From Austwickia sp. TVS 96-490-7B (GTDB taxonomy: Bacteria > Actinomycetota > Actinomycetes > Actinomycetales > Dermatophilaceae): a stretch of DNA of 64,000 nt. The translations under genes were made by a program, and so were the position numbers. Positions 7,199-16,377 of the stretch are shown piece by piece (positions within the stretch are counted from its first letter, which is position 1; every line of letters begins with the position of its first letter). Where the stretch lies: NCBI RefSeq assembly GCF_019331795.1, contig NZ_JAHPZL010000001.1:1-64000 (forward strand), read 5' to 3'. Below the pieces are notes generated by a model, which did not search any database, was not told the DNA's origin, and worked only from the letters and a program-made list of their open reading frames with translations.

Positions 7199-9205
7199 TC
7201 AGCCACGCACCCAGGAGAAGGGGTCTGGGCCGAGCCATCCCCACACCGGCAGGTGGCCGGTGGACTGGGAAATCAATCCGACGACGGCGGCGGCAACCAG
7301 AAAGAGCAAGGTCATCAGCACCGGGCCTAACGGCGGAGGCGTCAACGCTCGCACCGTCATCCGGGTCCCGCGCCGCACACTGCTGCCACCTGGCCCCCAC
7401 CAGGCCATGATGAGGGTGCTCACCCCGCCCATGAACAGCGGCACCGGGGCGGACGGATTGAGCGGGGATCCGGGAATCACCCCGAAGTCCTGACCGACAA
7501 CCCCCAGCAGGATGCCGAGATAGCCCACCAGCAGCGGGAAGAACGCAGAGAGCACTGTCCCGGTCGCGGCGAGGATGATGTTCATCGGGGAGCGCAGCAC
7601 GGTCCCGATGATGTCGTGCTGCCCGGCGCCGTAACTGCTGCGTCGCAGGTAGTGACCGGTCATCACTCGGTCGACAGTGCGCGTCAGCCACGACCAAAAC
7701 ACTCCGAAGAACAGCGCATACACCGGCGCCATCAGGGTCAGACAGGCCAAGAAGACACCCAACGAGAGGGTCGTCAGAGCACGCCCGCCCCGGTCGAGGA
7801 CGGTGCTCGGCTGCCCGTACGGCGAGGGGCCTGGCTTGTGGTGCCCGCCGGACATGGCGGCGCCAGGGTGTGGAGGCGCCGCAGCTGGTTTGCCGAGGTG
7901 CTGCTGGGGAGGATGCCATCCGCTAGCGGTGGGAGCCGCACCGGGATGAGGAGTGGTGCCATACGGCGGCGGTGCAGTGGGTGCCGCATTCCAGGAGGCA
8001 TATCCGGCGGGGGGACCACTCTGGGCACGCGTCGGCAGCACGCTCTGCAAATGGGTGCGTGCCGCGTCACTGGAGGCGGCGATGACTCGCTGGAATCTGG
8101 TGCGCACAGCCTGAGCGGGAGTGGTGGCTGTGGCGGGCATGGGCGGATTGGCCGGGGTCGGCCAGGCGGCGGTGGCACCGGCCCGTGCCGTCGGGCGAGT
8201 CGTTGGCGCGTGAGGCGCACCTCCTGGAGGCCCCCACGGCGGCGGAGTTGCCATGGCGGCAGCTGCTGCTGTTCGGGCAGGAGCGACCCGGTGAGGTCGG
8301 GTGGCGCCTGCACCAGGCATCACCGTGGTAGCTGTCATCGCGGGCAGGCCAACGGTCGCGCCGGTGGCGCCGTGGGCGTGGGCGTAGCGCTCGAGTTCGG
8401 CGAGGATCTGTCGCTGGGTGGGGCGAGCAAACGGTCGCGGGTCGAGTGCGGCGCGGAGCAGCGGAGCGAGCGCAGGATCGACGCCACTGAGGTCGCATTC
8501 TCCGGCGCGGATGCGGGCTAGGACGGCATCTACTGGCCGATCCCCGAAGGGCACCCGCCCGGAGGCGGCGTACGCCAAGGTCGCAGCCCAAGCCCACCAG
8601 TCAGTGGAGGTATCGACGTCAGCGCCGTCGAGGATTTCCGGGGCGAGGAAACCTGGGGTGCCCATGACCAGACCGGTGGAGGTGAGGCGGGCATCACCGG
8701 AGCCAAACGCAATCCCGAAGTCAATCAGCACTGGATGGCCATCTTGCAGCAGGATGTTCGCCGGTTTGAGGTCGCGGTGCACCACCCCGACGGCGTGCAC
8801 TGCTGACAGAGCCACGGAGAGGTCTGCGGCAAGGGAAAACAACTCCACCGGGCGCAGTGGGCCTTGCTGAGAGATGTAACGGTCCAGGGACGGCCCCGGA
8901 ACATACCTGGTGACGACGTACGGTCGGGCGCCAGTGACATCGGCGTCGATGATGCCAGCCACCCCGGGGTGGTCAATACGGGAAAGATGATCGACCTCAC
9001 GCGCTAGGCGAGCGCGGGCATCCGGTTCGTCCAGGGCTGACTCGCGCAGCATTTTGATCGCCACGGTGTGCCCGGCGTCGTCGACGGCGAGGTGGACGAC
9101 GCCCATACCGCCGCGACCTAGTTCTGAACACAGTCGATAACGACCGACGCGCGCTGGCGTCTGGCTGGCGCCACTCGGACTCAATGGATACCTCCCGATC
9201 AGCAT
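7199..9205 (-). CDS. Membrane Ser/Thr protein kinase, Hanks type
   Basis: The chosen ATG has a GGAG ribosome site 5 bp upstream and gives 668 residues; an upstream ATG at 9268 lacks one. The kinase domain spans about residues 20-270: glycine loop LGRGGMGVV, VAIK lysine, HRDLKPANILL catalytic loop, DFG metal site, APE motif. A long Pro/Ala/Thr-rich linker follows. The last ~170 residues hold several hydrophobic helices, so the kinase is anchored by a multi-pass C-terminal domain rather than by the single helix plus PASTA repeats of PknB. Substrates are unknown. It is divergent from otsA. Confidence 0.88.
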   Translation of the reverse strand: MLIGRYPLSPSGASQTPARVGRYRLCSELGRGGMGVVHLAVDDAGHTVAIKMLRESALDEPDARARLAREVDHLSRIDHPGVAGIIDADVTGARPYVVTRYVPGPSLDRYISQQGPLRPVELFSLAADLSVALSAVHAVGVVHRDLKPANILLQDGHPVLIDFGIAFGSGDARLTSTGLVMGTPGFLAPEILDGADVDTSTDWWAWAATLAYAASGRVPFGDRPVDAVLARIRAGECDLSGVDPALAPLLRAALDPRPFARPTQRQILAELERYAHAHGATGATVGLPAMTATTVMPGAGATRPHRVAPARTAAAAAMATPPPWGPPGGAPHAPTTRPTARAGATAAWPTPANPPMPATATTPAQAVRTRFQRVIAASSDAARTHLQSVLPTRAQSGPPAGYASWNAAPTAPPPYGTTPHPGAAPTASGWHPPQQHLGKPAAAPPHPGAAMSGGHHKPGPSPYGQPSTVLDRGGRALTTLSLGVFLACLTLMAPVYALFFGVFWSWLTRTVDRVMTGHYLRRSSYGAGQHDIIGTVLRSPMNIILAATGTVLSAFFPLLVGYLGILLGVVGQDFGVIPGSPLNPSAPVPLFMGGVSTLIMAWWGPGGSSVRRGTRMTVRALTPPPLGPVLMTLLFLVAAAVVGLISQSTGHLPVWGWLGPDPFSWVRG

Positions 9206-9412
9206 CCGGCTCCGCTGTGGAGTGATGTACTGGTGTGCTGCCTGTGACCTCAGTCGCGTGCAGTGCACCCGACGGCCAGCCTACGGCCCTTGTCCAGGAG
9301 GCTGCTGCACTGACGCGCCCGTAGAGTGGGACATGCCTACGGGCATAGAGGGACAGGACGATTCGGTGATTCCGCCGCCCTGACGACTTGACGCGTGAGG
9401 AGATGGACGACG

Positions 9413-10876
9413 GTGAGCGACGCTACCGGAACACCACCGGGGACCGAAACATACGACTTTGTGGTGGCTGCCAACCGGCTTCCGGTCGATCGGCGTGAAG
9501 GGCCGGATGGGGTTCCCACGTGGCAGCGCAGCCCGGGCGGGCTAGTCACGGCAATGGATTCGGTGATGCGCGGGCGGGGTGGGGCCTGGGTGGGGTGGGC
9601 TGGTGATGCTGGTGACGCCCCGGAGCCGTTTGAGGATTCGGGGATGTTCCTGGTGCCGGTGGCGTTGACCGCGGAGGATATCGCTGACTATTACGAGGGC
9701 TTGTCCAATGACACCCTGTGGCCGGTCTACCACGACGTCATTGTTCCGGCGACTTTCCATCGTCGCTGGTGGGCGGCGTATCGGCGGGTCAACGGGAAGT
9801 TCGCTGAGCAGGTCGCTCGGGTGGCTGCGCCTGGAGCGACAGTGTGGGTGCACGACTATCAGTTGCAGTTAGTCCCCGCCATGTTGCGCAAGCTTCGCCC
9901 GGATGTGCGTATCGGCTGGTTCAATCACATCCCGTTCCCGCCGGTGGAGCTGTTTGCGCAGCTGCCCTGGCGTCGCGACATCATCGATGGTCTGCTCGGT
10001 GCGGATTTCCTGGGCTTCCAAAAACCCAGTGACGCTGGCAACTTCCGTCGAGCGTGTCGGCAGCTCGCGGGGTTGCCGACCCGCCGCGACACGGTAACCA
10101 CGACCGACGCTGACGGCAGCTCCCGGGTGGTGCGCGCGGCCGGGTTGCCGATCTCGATTGATTTCGGCCACTTGGACACGTTGGCCCGCTCCCCTGAGGT
10201 GGTGGCCCGCGCCACGGAGATCCGTGCGTCCCTGGGCAACCCGGACATCCTGATGCTGGGGGTGGATCGCCTGGACTACACCAAAGGCATCCGGCACCGT
10301 CTCAAGGCGTACCAAGAGTTGCTGAGTGACGGTGAGGTGTCCCCGCCGGAGGTGTGTCTAGTGCAGATCGCCGTGCCTAGCCGGGAACGGGTCGATGCCT
10401 ACCGGGATCTGCGCGGTCAAGTCGAACTCACAGTCGGTCAGATCAACGGCGACTATTCGCACATCGGGGAAACCGCGGTGGAATATTTGCATCAAAGCTT
10501 TGATCAGGCGGAGATGGCGGCAATGTATCTCGCTTCGGACATCATGTTGGTCACTCCGCTGCGTGACGGCATGAACCTGGTCGCGAAGGAGTATGTCGCC
10601 TGCCACCACGACGAAAGCGGAGCGCTGGTTCTCTCCGAATTTGCAGGGGCCGCAGAAGAACTCGGCAGGTCTTATTTGTGCAACCCCCATGACATCCAAG
10701 GGTTGAAAAACACCATCCTGCGCGCCGCCCACGCCTCCCCGGCTGAAAAACGCCGCCGGATGCGCTCGCTGCGTAAGAAGATCCGAGAGAACGACGTACA
10801 ACAATGGGCAGCCCGATTCTTGGATGCGCTGAAATACGCACCGGCCCGACCGCCGTACGCCGCCCCCCGAGGCTGA
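9413..10876 (+). CDS. otsA: Trehalose-6-phosphate synthase OtsA
   Basis: This is a family GT20 enzyme that joins glucose from a nucleotide sugar to glucose-6-phosphate, making trehalose-6-phosphate in the cytoplasm. The 487 residues match the family length. Motifs seen are AANRLPVDR near the start, [15 protein letters not shown], the FNHIPFP segment, [11 protein letters not shown] and [15 protein letters not shown]. The GTG at 9413 is preceded by GAGGAG (9397-9402); another GTG at 9395 would add six residues but lacks a ribosome site. otsB starts 2 bp after the stop, so the two form an operon. Confidence 0.93.
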   Translation: MSDATGTPPGTETYDFVVAANRLPVDRREGPDGVPTWQRSPGGLVTAMDSVMRGRGGAWVGWAGDAGDAPEPFEDSGMFLVPVALTAEDIADYYEGLSNDTLWPVYHDVIVPATFHRRWWAAYRRVNGKFAEQVARVAAPGATVWVHDYQLQLVPAMLRKLRPDVRIGWFNHIPFPPVELFAQLPWRRDIIDGLLGADFLGFQKPSDAGNFRRACRQLAGLPTRRDTVTTTDADGSSRVVRAAGLPISIDFGHLDTLARSPEVVARATEIRASLGNPDILMLGVDRLDYTKGIRHRLKAYQELLSDGEVSPPEVCLVQIAVPSRERVDAYRDLRGQVELTVGQINGDYSHIGETAVEYLHQSFDQAEMAAMYLASDIMLVTPLRDGMNLVAKEYVACHHDESGALVLSEFAGAAEELGRSYLCNPHDIQGLKNTILRAAHASPAEKRRRMRSLRKKIRENDVQQWAARFLDALKYAPARPPYAAPRG

Positions 10877-10878
10877 CG

Positions 10879-11679
10879 GTGACCGCGCCGACGTCCGACC
10901 CCACTGCCGACCTGACGCACGCCCTCGGCCGATTAGCTCAGCTGGAGACGGTCCTCGTCGCCAGCGACTTCGACGGCACCCTCGCCCCGTTCGCTGACGA
11001 CCCCATGCAGGTGCGACCGCTGCCAGCGGCGACGGTCGCACTGCGCGAGGCCGCCGCGATGCCCGGCGTGCACGTGGCTCTGGTCTCCGGGCGGGAGCTG
11101 GCCGTGCTGCGTGACCTGTCCGGCCTCGCCGACGACCCCCGCATCGTCCTGATCGGCACCCACGGCGCCCAGTCCAGCCTGGACCCAGATTCCGGCAAGC
11201 TCACCACTGAGCAGCAGGAACTCCTCGCCGTCCTCGACGCTGAACTGTCAGAGATCGCCGACGCGCATCCCGGCGCCTGGGTGGAGCGCAAGCCCGCCGC
11301 GGTGGTCCTGCACACCCGGACCATGCCGGAAACCGCCGGGTTGCAGGCGTTGGCGGCAGCAGCGATCGCCGCGAGCGCGCACCCGCAGGTGCATCGGTTA
11401 GCGGGGAAAAACGTGCTGGAGTTGGGGGTCCTGCAGGCAGATAAGGGCAGCGCATTGCGGGATTGCGCCGCTCATGTGGGAGCGGCGGGGACGCTCTATC
11501 TGGGTGACGATGTCACAGATGAGAGGGCCTTTGCGGTGCTCACGGGTGCGCAGGATGTGACGGTGAAGGTGGGGACCGGGTCGACGGCTGCTTCCTGGCG
11601 GGTCGATGGAGTCGAGGAGGCCGTCACGCTCCTCGCGGAGTTCGTCCGAGTACGACGGGCCGTCGGTGCAGGGCACTGA
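10879..11679 (+). CDS. otsB: Trehalose-6-phosphate phosphatase OtsB
   Basis: This HAD-superfamily phosphatase releases trehalose from trehalose-6-phosphate. The 266 residues contain the nucleophile motif DFDGTLAPF (motif I), LVSGRE (motif II region) and the acidic motif GDDVTDERAF near the C-terminus. The GTG at 10879 lies 2 bp after the otsA stop, indicating coupled translation. A frame extending upstream to 10804 is only overlap with otsA. The 3' end overlaps the convergent lacI-type gene by about 56 bp. Confidence 0.92.
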   Translation: MTAPTSDPTADLTHALGRLAQLETVLVASDFDGTLAPFADDPMQVRPLPAATVALREAAAMPGVHVALVSGRELAVLRDLSGLADDPRIVLIGTHGAQSSLDPDSGKLTTEQQELLAVLDAELSEIADAHPGAWVERKPAAVVLHTRTMPETAGLQALAAAAIAASAHPQVHRLAGKNVLELGVLQADKGSALRDCAAHVGAAGTLYLGDDVTDERAFAVLTGAQDVTVKVGTGSTAASWRVDGVEEAVTLLAEFVRVRRAVGAGH

Positions 11680-12688
11680 CCACCGCCGTACTGGTGGATC
11701 GCCGCACCACTAATTCGGGGCGGAAGACCAGTTCGGCTCGCGGGGAGGTGCGGCCGTCGATCTCGTCGAGCAGGGCAGCGACGGCGGCTTGACTCATCCC
11801 GTCGACGTCTTGCCGCAACGTGGTCAGGGGCGGGTCGGTGAACGCCATCAGCGGGGAGTCGTCGTGTCCGACGACGGAGATATCTTCGGGGACGCGCAGG
11901 CCGCGTCGTCGTACCTCTTGGATCGCGCCGAGGGCCATGATGTCGCTGCCGCAAATCAGAGCCGTGCAGTCTGCGTCGAGGAGCTGGGCGGCGCCTTGGG
12001 CCCCGCCCTCGACCGTATACCAGGTGGTGGCGATGAGGTCGGTGACGGCGTCGACACCGGCGAGTTGGGCCATGGCTTGACGGAATCCGGTGATGGTGCG
12101 TTGGGCGGTGACGAAACGTTCCGGTCCGACAGTCACACCGATACGGCGGTGTCCGCTGTCGACCAGGTGGCTGACGATCTGGTGGATTCCGCCGACGTCG
12201 TCACAACTGATGAAGGTGGTGTCGATGCCTTCGCGGTAGCCATTGATCAGGACTAAGGGCATGCCGCGTCGGCGCAGATCGACGTACCTGTCGAGGTCGG
12301 CGGTGGTGTCGGCGTGCAGTCCGCAGACCAGGATGATCCCGGCAACACCTCGGTCGCACATCATTTGCAGGTAGTCGTCCTCGGCGATGCCCCCTGGTGT
12401 CTGAGTGCCCAGGACGGGGGTGAAGTCGCGTGCGGCGAGGGCGCATTCGATGGCCTGGGCGAAGGCGGGGAAGACCGGATTGACCAGTTCGGGTACGACG
12501 AGACCCACGAGTCCGGCGCTGATGCGGCGCAGCTTGGCGGGCCGGTCATAGCCGAGCATGTCGACAGCGGCCAGGACAGCGATGCGGGTGGACTCGGCAA
12601 CGCCTGGTTTGTCGTTGAGGACGCGACTGACGGTGGCTTCGGACACCCCGGCCTTAGCGGCCACATCTGCCAGACGGGGTGCACGCAT
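11624..12688 (-). CDS. LacI-family repressor of the maltose-type transporter
   Basis: The 354-residue protein starts MRAPRLADVAAKAGVSEATVSRVLN, the classic LacI helix-turn-helix and hinge. A periplasmic-binding-protein-like effector domain follows (GLVVPELVNPVFPAFAQAIE, VVGHDDSPLMAF). The family usually ends near VVRRS; here about 20 more residues extend into the convergent otsB. The open frame upstream of 12688 is not coding and would run through the operators. The gene is divergent from a sugar-binding-protein gene, and two palindromes of CTGCAAG/CTTGCAG type lie between, so it probably represses that operon and responds to a maltose-like sugar. Confidence 0.9.
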   Translation of the reverse strand: MRAPRLADVAAKAGVSEATVSRVLNDKPGVAESTRIAVLAAVDMLGYDRPAKLRRISAGLVGLVVPELVNPVFPAFAQAIECALAARDFTPVLGTQTPGGIAEDDYLQMMCDRGVAGIILVCGLHADTTADLDRYVDLRRRGMPLVLINGYREGIDTTFISCDDVGGIHQIVSHLVDSGHRRIGVTVGPERFVTAQRTITGFRQAMAQLAGVDAVTDLIATTWYTVEGGAQGAAQLLDADCTALICGSDIMALGAIQEVRRRGLRVPEDISVVGHDDSPLMAFTDPPLTTLRQDVDGMSQAAVAALLDEIDGRTSPRAELVFRPELVVRRSTSTAVVSALHRRPVVLGRTPRGA

Positions 12689-12796
12689 GGGCCGCTCCTG
12701 GTGACGAGTTTGGTGTCGGGTCAGGGTCCGACGCGCCCGGCCGGTCGTGGGCGGGCCCTTGAAGAATGGCGCACCCCAGGTGTCGACCGCAAGGAC

Positions 12797-12820
12797 TTTT
12801 CTGCAAGTTCTTGCAGAAAA
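12797..12820. promoter_or_regulatory. Operator palindrome 1 (LacI-type)
   Basis: This is a 24-bp perfect palindrome with 11-bp arms around a central TT (core CTGCAAG-TT-CTTGCAG). It lies between the divergent regulator and binding-protein genes. CTTGCAG-type palindromes are typical of actinobacterial maltose and glucoside LacI regulators. Confidence 0.75.
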
Positions 12821-12825
12821 CCTTG

Positions 12826-12839
12826 TGCAAGAACTTGCA
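12826..12839. promoter_or_regulatory. Operator palindrome 2 (LacI-type)
   Basis: The sequence TGCAAG-AA-CTTGCA shares its half-site with operator 1. The two centres are 24 bp apart, about two helical turns, which would suit cooperative binding. It ends about 68 bp before the binding-protein start. Confidence 0.7.
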
Positions 12840-12907
12840 GGGCGGCTACTGTGGCACGCGACGCGGGCACTGGCGCCCGGGTAGAAGATCCCAAGGAGCA
12901 CCACGAC

Positions 12908-14194
12908 ATGCGCCGAAGCATCCAGCTCACAGCACTGCTCACCACGACGGTCATCGCGCTCGCCGGTTGCGGCGGTTCGGGATCGGGCTCTTCCTCCCCC
13001 ACCTCCGGAGATTCCACCGAGGTGGCCGGGGAGCTCACCTGGTGGGACACCTCCGACGTCACCAACGAAGCGCCCGTCTACAAGGAGATGGTCGCCGAGT
13101 TCATGAAGAAATACCCCAAGGTCAAGGTCACCTATCAGTCGGTGCCCTTCGGTGAAGCGCAGAGCAAGTTCAAAACGGCGGCCAGCGCGAAGTCCGGAGC
13201 ACCTGACATCCTGCGCGCTGAGGTCGCCTGGGTGCCTGAGTTCGCTTCGCTGGGGTACCTGTACAAACTCGATGGCACCGAGCTGACCAAGGACATGGGC
13301 GACTTCCTTGACGCTTCCCGAGGATCCACCCAGTACAACGGCGGCACGTACGGCGTCCCGCAGGTCACTGACACGCTCGCCTTGTTCTACAACAAGAAGA
13401 TGCTGGCGGAAGCCGGAGTTCAGGCCCCCACAACTTGGGACGAGATGAAATCCGCTGCGGCAGCAGTAAAATCCAAAACTGGCAAAGACGGCGTCTACTT
13501 AAACCCGGTCGGCTACTACCTGCTTCCGTTCATTTACGGCGAGGGAGGCGACCTGCTCGACCCCGCTGCGAAGAAGATCACCGTGAACGCCGAACCGGCC
13601 GTGGCCGGAATCACCAAGGCGCAGGAATTGCTGAAATCGCCGGGATTCACGAAAGCCCCGGCTACCGAGGCGTATAAGGCGATGAACGACGCCTTCATCA
13701 ACGGTCAGGCCGCGATGATCATTCAGGGTCCGTGGGAGGTCGCCGGCATCACCAAGGCCGCCGCCTTCGGCGGCGCCGACAACTTGGGCGTCGTACCGGT
13801 CCCTGCGGGAAGCAAGAAGGCTGGCGCCCCGGTGGGTGGCCACGATTACGTCGTCTACTCCGGGATGAGCAACGACAAGGCGAAAGCCGCCACCGAGTTC
13901 ATCAAGTTCATGTCCTCGGCGGAAACCCAGGCGAAGGTCGCCGACAAGCTCGGCGTCTTGCCGTCACGGAAGTCCGCCTATGAGAAGGTGACCAACCCTA
14001 TGGTCAAACTCTTCCAGCCGTCCATGGCGGTGGCGGTGCCTCGCTCGTGGGTGCCTGAGGGCGGCCAGCTGTTTGGCCCCATGGACCAGGCCGCGACCAA
14101 GGTGATGGTCAACATGGCCGACCCGAAGAGTGCCCTCACTGAGGTCGCCGACAAGTACAAGGCCGAAGTGGTGAAGGACTACACGATCGGCTGA
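12908..14194 (+). CDS. Maltose/maltodextrin-type substrate-binding lipoprotein
   Basis: The 428-residue family-1 extracellular solute-binding protein captures sugar outside the membrane for the ABC importer. The ATG at 12908 gives a lipoprotein signal peptide with lipobox LAGC (Cys about residue 20) and a Gly/Ser-rich tether. The mature part begins ELTWWDTSD, typical of MalE-like proteins, and includes VAEFMKKYPKVKV. It heads the operon with two permeases and sits behind two LacI-type operators. The substrate is inferred from the family and from nearby trehalose/glucan genes; maltose, maltodextrin or trehalose are all possible. Confidence 0.9.
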   Translation: MRRSIQLTALLTTTVIALAGCGGSGSGSSSPTSGDSTEVAGELTWWDTSDVTNEAPVYKEMVAEFMKKYPKVKVTYQSVPFGEAQSKFKTAASAKSGAPDILRAEVAWVPEFASLGYLYKLDGTELTKDMGDFLDASRGSTQYNGGTYGVPQVTDTLALFYNKKMLAEAGVQAPTTWDEMKSAAAAVKSKTGKDGVYLNPVGYYLLPFIYGEGGDLLDPAAKKITVNAEPAVAGITKAQELLKSPGFTKAPATEAYKAMNDAFINGQAAMIIQGPWEVAGITKAAAFGGADNLGVVPVPAGSKKAGAPVGGHDYVVYSGMSNDKAKAATEFIKFMSSAETQAKVADKLGVLPSRKSAYEKVTNPMVKLFQPSMAVAVPRSWVPEGGQLFGPMDQAATKVMVNMADPKSALTEVADKYKAEVVKDYTIG

Positions 14195-14202
14195 TCCCGT
14201 CA

Positions 14203-14240
14203 GGTGGGGGCGCCAGCTGCCCTGGACCGGCGCTCCCACC
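14203..14240 (+). terminator. Intercistronic hairpin after binding-protein gene
   Basis: A 12-bp stem (14203-14214 with 14229-14240, one G-U pair) lies 9 bp after the stop codon. In transporter operons such hairpins commonly end or stabilise part of the transcripts, so that binding protein is made in excess over permeases. Confidence 0.6.
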
Positions 14241-14378
14241 GCCGTACGACCGCTCTGAGTCACGCCTGTTGGGAGGCATATTCGGAGCTGGATCCAGGGT
14301 GATGACGTTGTGTGTCGTTGTTCGATCTGCGCGAGAGGTCCTCATGACGGACTGTGCCCTGACCTTGACCGACCTGCC

Positions 14379-15335
14379 ATGAACAGGCTCCGGACCACCT
14401 GGGATAAACATTGGTATGCCTGGGCCTTCGTCGCTCCAGTGGTGATCGTCCTGGCCGTGATGGTGTTCTTCCCCTTGGTGCAGGGCATCTGGCAGTCGTT
14501 CACTAACTTGACCGAAGCCAACCAAGCTGCACAGATCTGCGAAAAGACCCTCGGTGGCGCCCAGACGTGCGTCGACAATCCGAATCGGGCACGATTCGTG
14601 GGTCTGGACAATTACGTCGACTTGTTTTCTGGTCGGGTCGGGGAGTTCTGGCATCAACTGCTGATCACATTGATCTGGACCGGGGCGTGCGTCTTTTTCC
14701 ACTACACCCTGGGACTAGGATTAGCGATCCTGCTGCACCGGGAGATGCGGTGGCGCAGTCTCTATCGAGTGCTGCTGATCCTGCCCTGGGCTGTCCCCGC
14801 ATTCGTCTCGGCATTTGCCTGGAAGTTCATCTACGACCGGGATGCGGGCATCCTCAACGCCGCAATCCGAGCACTGGGTGGCCAATCCATTGATTTCTTC
14901 GACAGCACCCCCAAAGCTTTGGTGGCGGTGATTGTGGTCAACGTATGGTTGGGTGTTCCCTTTATGATGGTCGCCCTCCTGGGCGGCTTGCAATCCATCC
15001 CTGGGGAGCTATACGAGGCCGCACAGATGGATGGCGCCAGCCCGTGGCAGCAATTCGTGAACGTCACCCTTCCAGGGTTGCGCCCGGTATCTAACTCAGT
15101 GATACTGCTGGGCACTATCTGGACGTTCAACATGTTCCCGATTATCTATCTGGTCAGTCGAGGCGGCCCCGCAGGTGGCACTGAAATCTTGGTGACCGGG
15201 GCCTATCGGGCAGCTTTCGAGGGAATCCGCAACTACGGATTCTCTGCCGCGTACGGCGTGGTGATCCTTTCCATCTTGGTGATCTATTCGTTGGTGTACC
15301 GCAGAGTGCTGCGACACCAGGGAGAGGTGTGGTGA
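14379..15335 (+). CDS. Sugar ABC transporter permease, MalF-like
   Basis: The 318-residue inner-membrane protein has about six hydrophobic helices; the first is WAFVAPVVIVLAVMVFF. A periplasmic loop of about 60 residues precedes helix 2. The EAA loop YEAAQMDGASPWQQF contacts the ATPase. The start MNRLRTTWDKHW was chosen because the upstream codons in frame are not hydrophobic or conserved. It overlaps the next permease by one base (TGATG), so translation is coupled. The partner ATPase gene lies 1 kb further on. Confidence 0.9.
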   Translation: MNRLRTTWDKHWYAWAFVAPVVIVLAVMVFFPLVQGIWQSFTNLTEANQAAQICEKTLGGAQTCVDNPNRARFVGLDNYVDLFSGRVGEFWHQLLITLIWTGACVFFHYTLGLGLAILLHREMRWRSLYRVLLILPWAVPAFVSAFAWKFIYDRDAGILNAAIRALGGQSIDFFDSTPKALVAVIVVNVWLGVPFMMVALLGGLQSIPGELYEAAQMDGASPWQQFVNVTLPGLRPVSNSVILLGTIWTFNMFPIIYLVSRGGPAGGTEILVTGAYRAAFEGIRNYGFSAAYGVVILSILVIYSLVYRRVLRHQGEVW

Positions 15336-16192
15336 TGGGCCGGAAACCCGCCGGACAGACCCGTCGGGGACGCACCGTTGGCGCGTCGATCGCGTTGCAT
15401 GCGACGTTGATCAGTGCCTGCGTGATCGCAGTGTTCCCGATCGCATGGATCACGTTGGCGTCATTCAAGCCAGCAGCTCAGATTTCGTCATTAAATCCGC
15501 TGGTTTCGCCATCGTTGGACAACTACATCCGACTGTTGTCCACCACAGAGTTCCTGACCTGGTTCTGGAACTCTGTGTCGTTAGCGATCTTCACCATGAT
15601 CATAGGGATCACCATGTCAGCGACGGCGGGCTATGCTCTGTCCCGTTTCAACTTCCCAGGTCGTCGCACCCTGATGTGGACCTTCCTGATCACGCAAATG
15701 TTCCCAGTGTCGATCTTGATCGTGCCGATTTACACGATCATGAGCACGCTCGGGCTGATCAATACGCATGCCTCATTGGTCTTTGCCTATTGCACGATTG
15801 CCGTTCCTTTCTGCACCTGGATGCTGAAGGGATACTTCGATTCGATTCCGCAAGAACTAGATGAGGCCGCCCAGATCGACGGACTCGGACCGTTTGGGAC
15901 ATTCTGGCGAGTGATTCTTCCCCTAGCTCGCCCCGGCTTGGCGGTGACGGCTTTTTACACCTTCTTGACTGCGTGGGGTGAGGTGGCATATGCCAGTGCA
16001 TTCCTCAACACCGACAATCGATACACCTTGGCATATGGAATGCAAATCTTCGTTCCCAGGCCGCCCTCCGAGCCCCACTGGGACCTGTTGACAGCAGCAG
16101 CAGTGCTGATCACGATTCCTGCCGGTCTGGTGTTCTTCTTCGCGCAGCGTCATCTCGTCGCCGGACTCACGGCAGGATCAACGAAGGGATGA
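15335..16192 (+). CDS. Sugar ABC transporter permease, MalG-like
   Basis: The 285-residue second permease has about six membrane helices and the EAA loop DEAAQIDGLGPFGTF near residue 190. It ends with the typical FFFAQRHLVAGLTAGSTKG tail of MalG proteins. The start ATG shares its A with the malF-type stop codon. With the binding protein and MalF-like subunit it forms a CUT1-family importer. Confidence 0.9.
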   Translation: MGRKPAGQTRRGRTVGASIALHATLISACVIAVFPIAWITLASFKPAAQISSLNPLVSPSLDNYIRLLSTTEFLTWFWNSVSLAIFTMIIGITMSATAGYALSRFNFPGRRTLMWTFLITQMFPVSILIVPIYTIMSTLGLINTHASLVFAYCTIAVPFCTWMLKGYFDSIPQELDEAAQIDGLGPFGTFWRVILPLARPGLAVTAFYTFLTAWGEVAYASAFLNTDNRYTLAYGMQIFVPRPPSEPHWDLLTAAAVLITIPAGLVFFFAQRHLVAGLTAGSTKG

Positions 16193-16377
16193 CCTGGCGG
16201 GGATGACCTTTTCGACGGACTTGTACCGGCGACCTGGACGGCGTGGATAGAGTGTCAGGCGTCGCAACGGATCACCGTCGTGACCATCACTACATCATGC
16301 CTGCCCGGCCAGGGCAGGCCACCTTTACAACGGATCGTCCGGCACGTTCCTGCCGGTGAAGGGAAGACAACGACGTC

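Noticed and set aside
12314-12907. N-terminal extension of the sugar-binding protein frame
   Set aside because: It is antisense to the LacI-type gene and crosses the operators; the lipoprotein signal beginning at 12908 fixes the true start.
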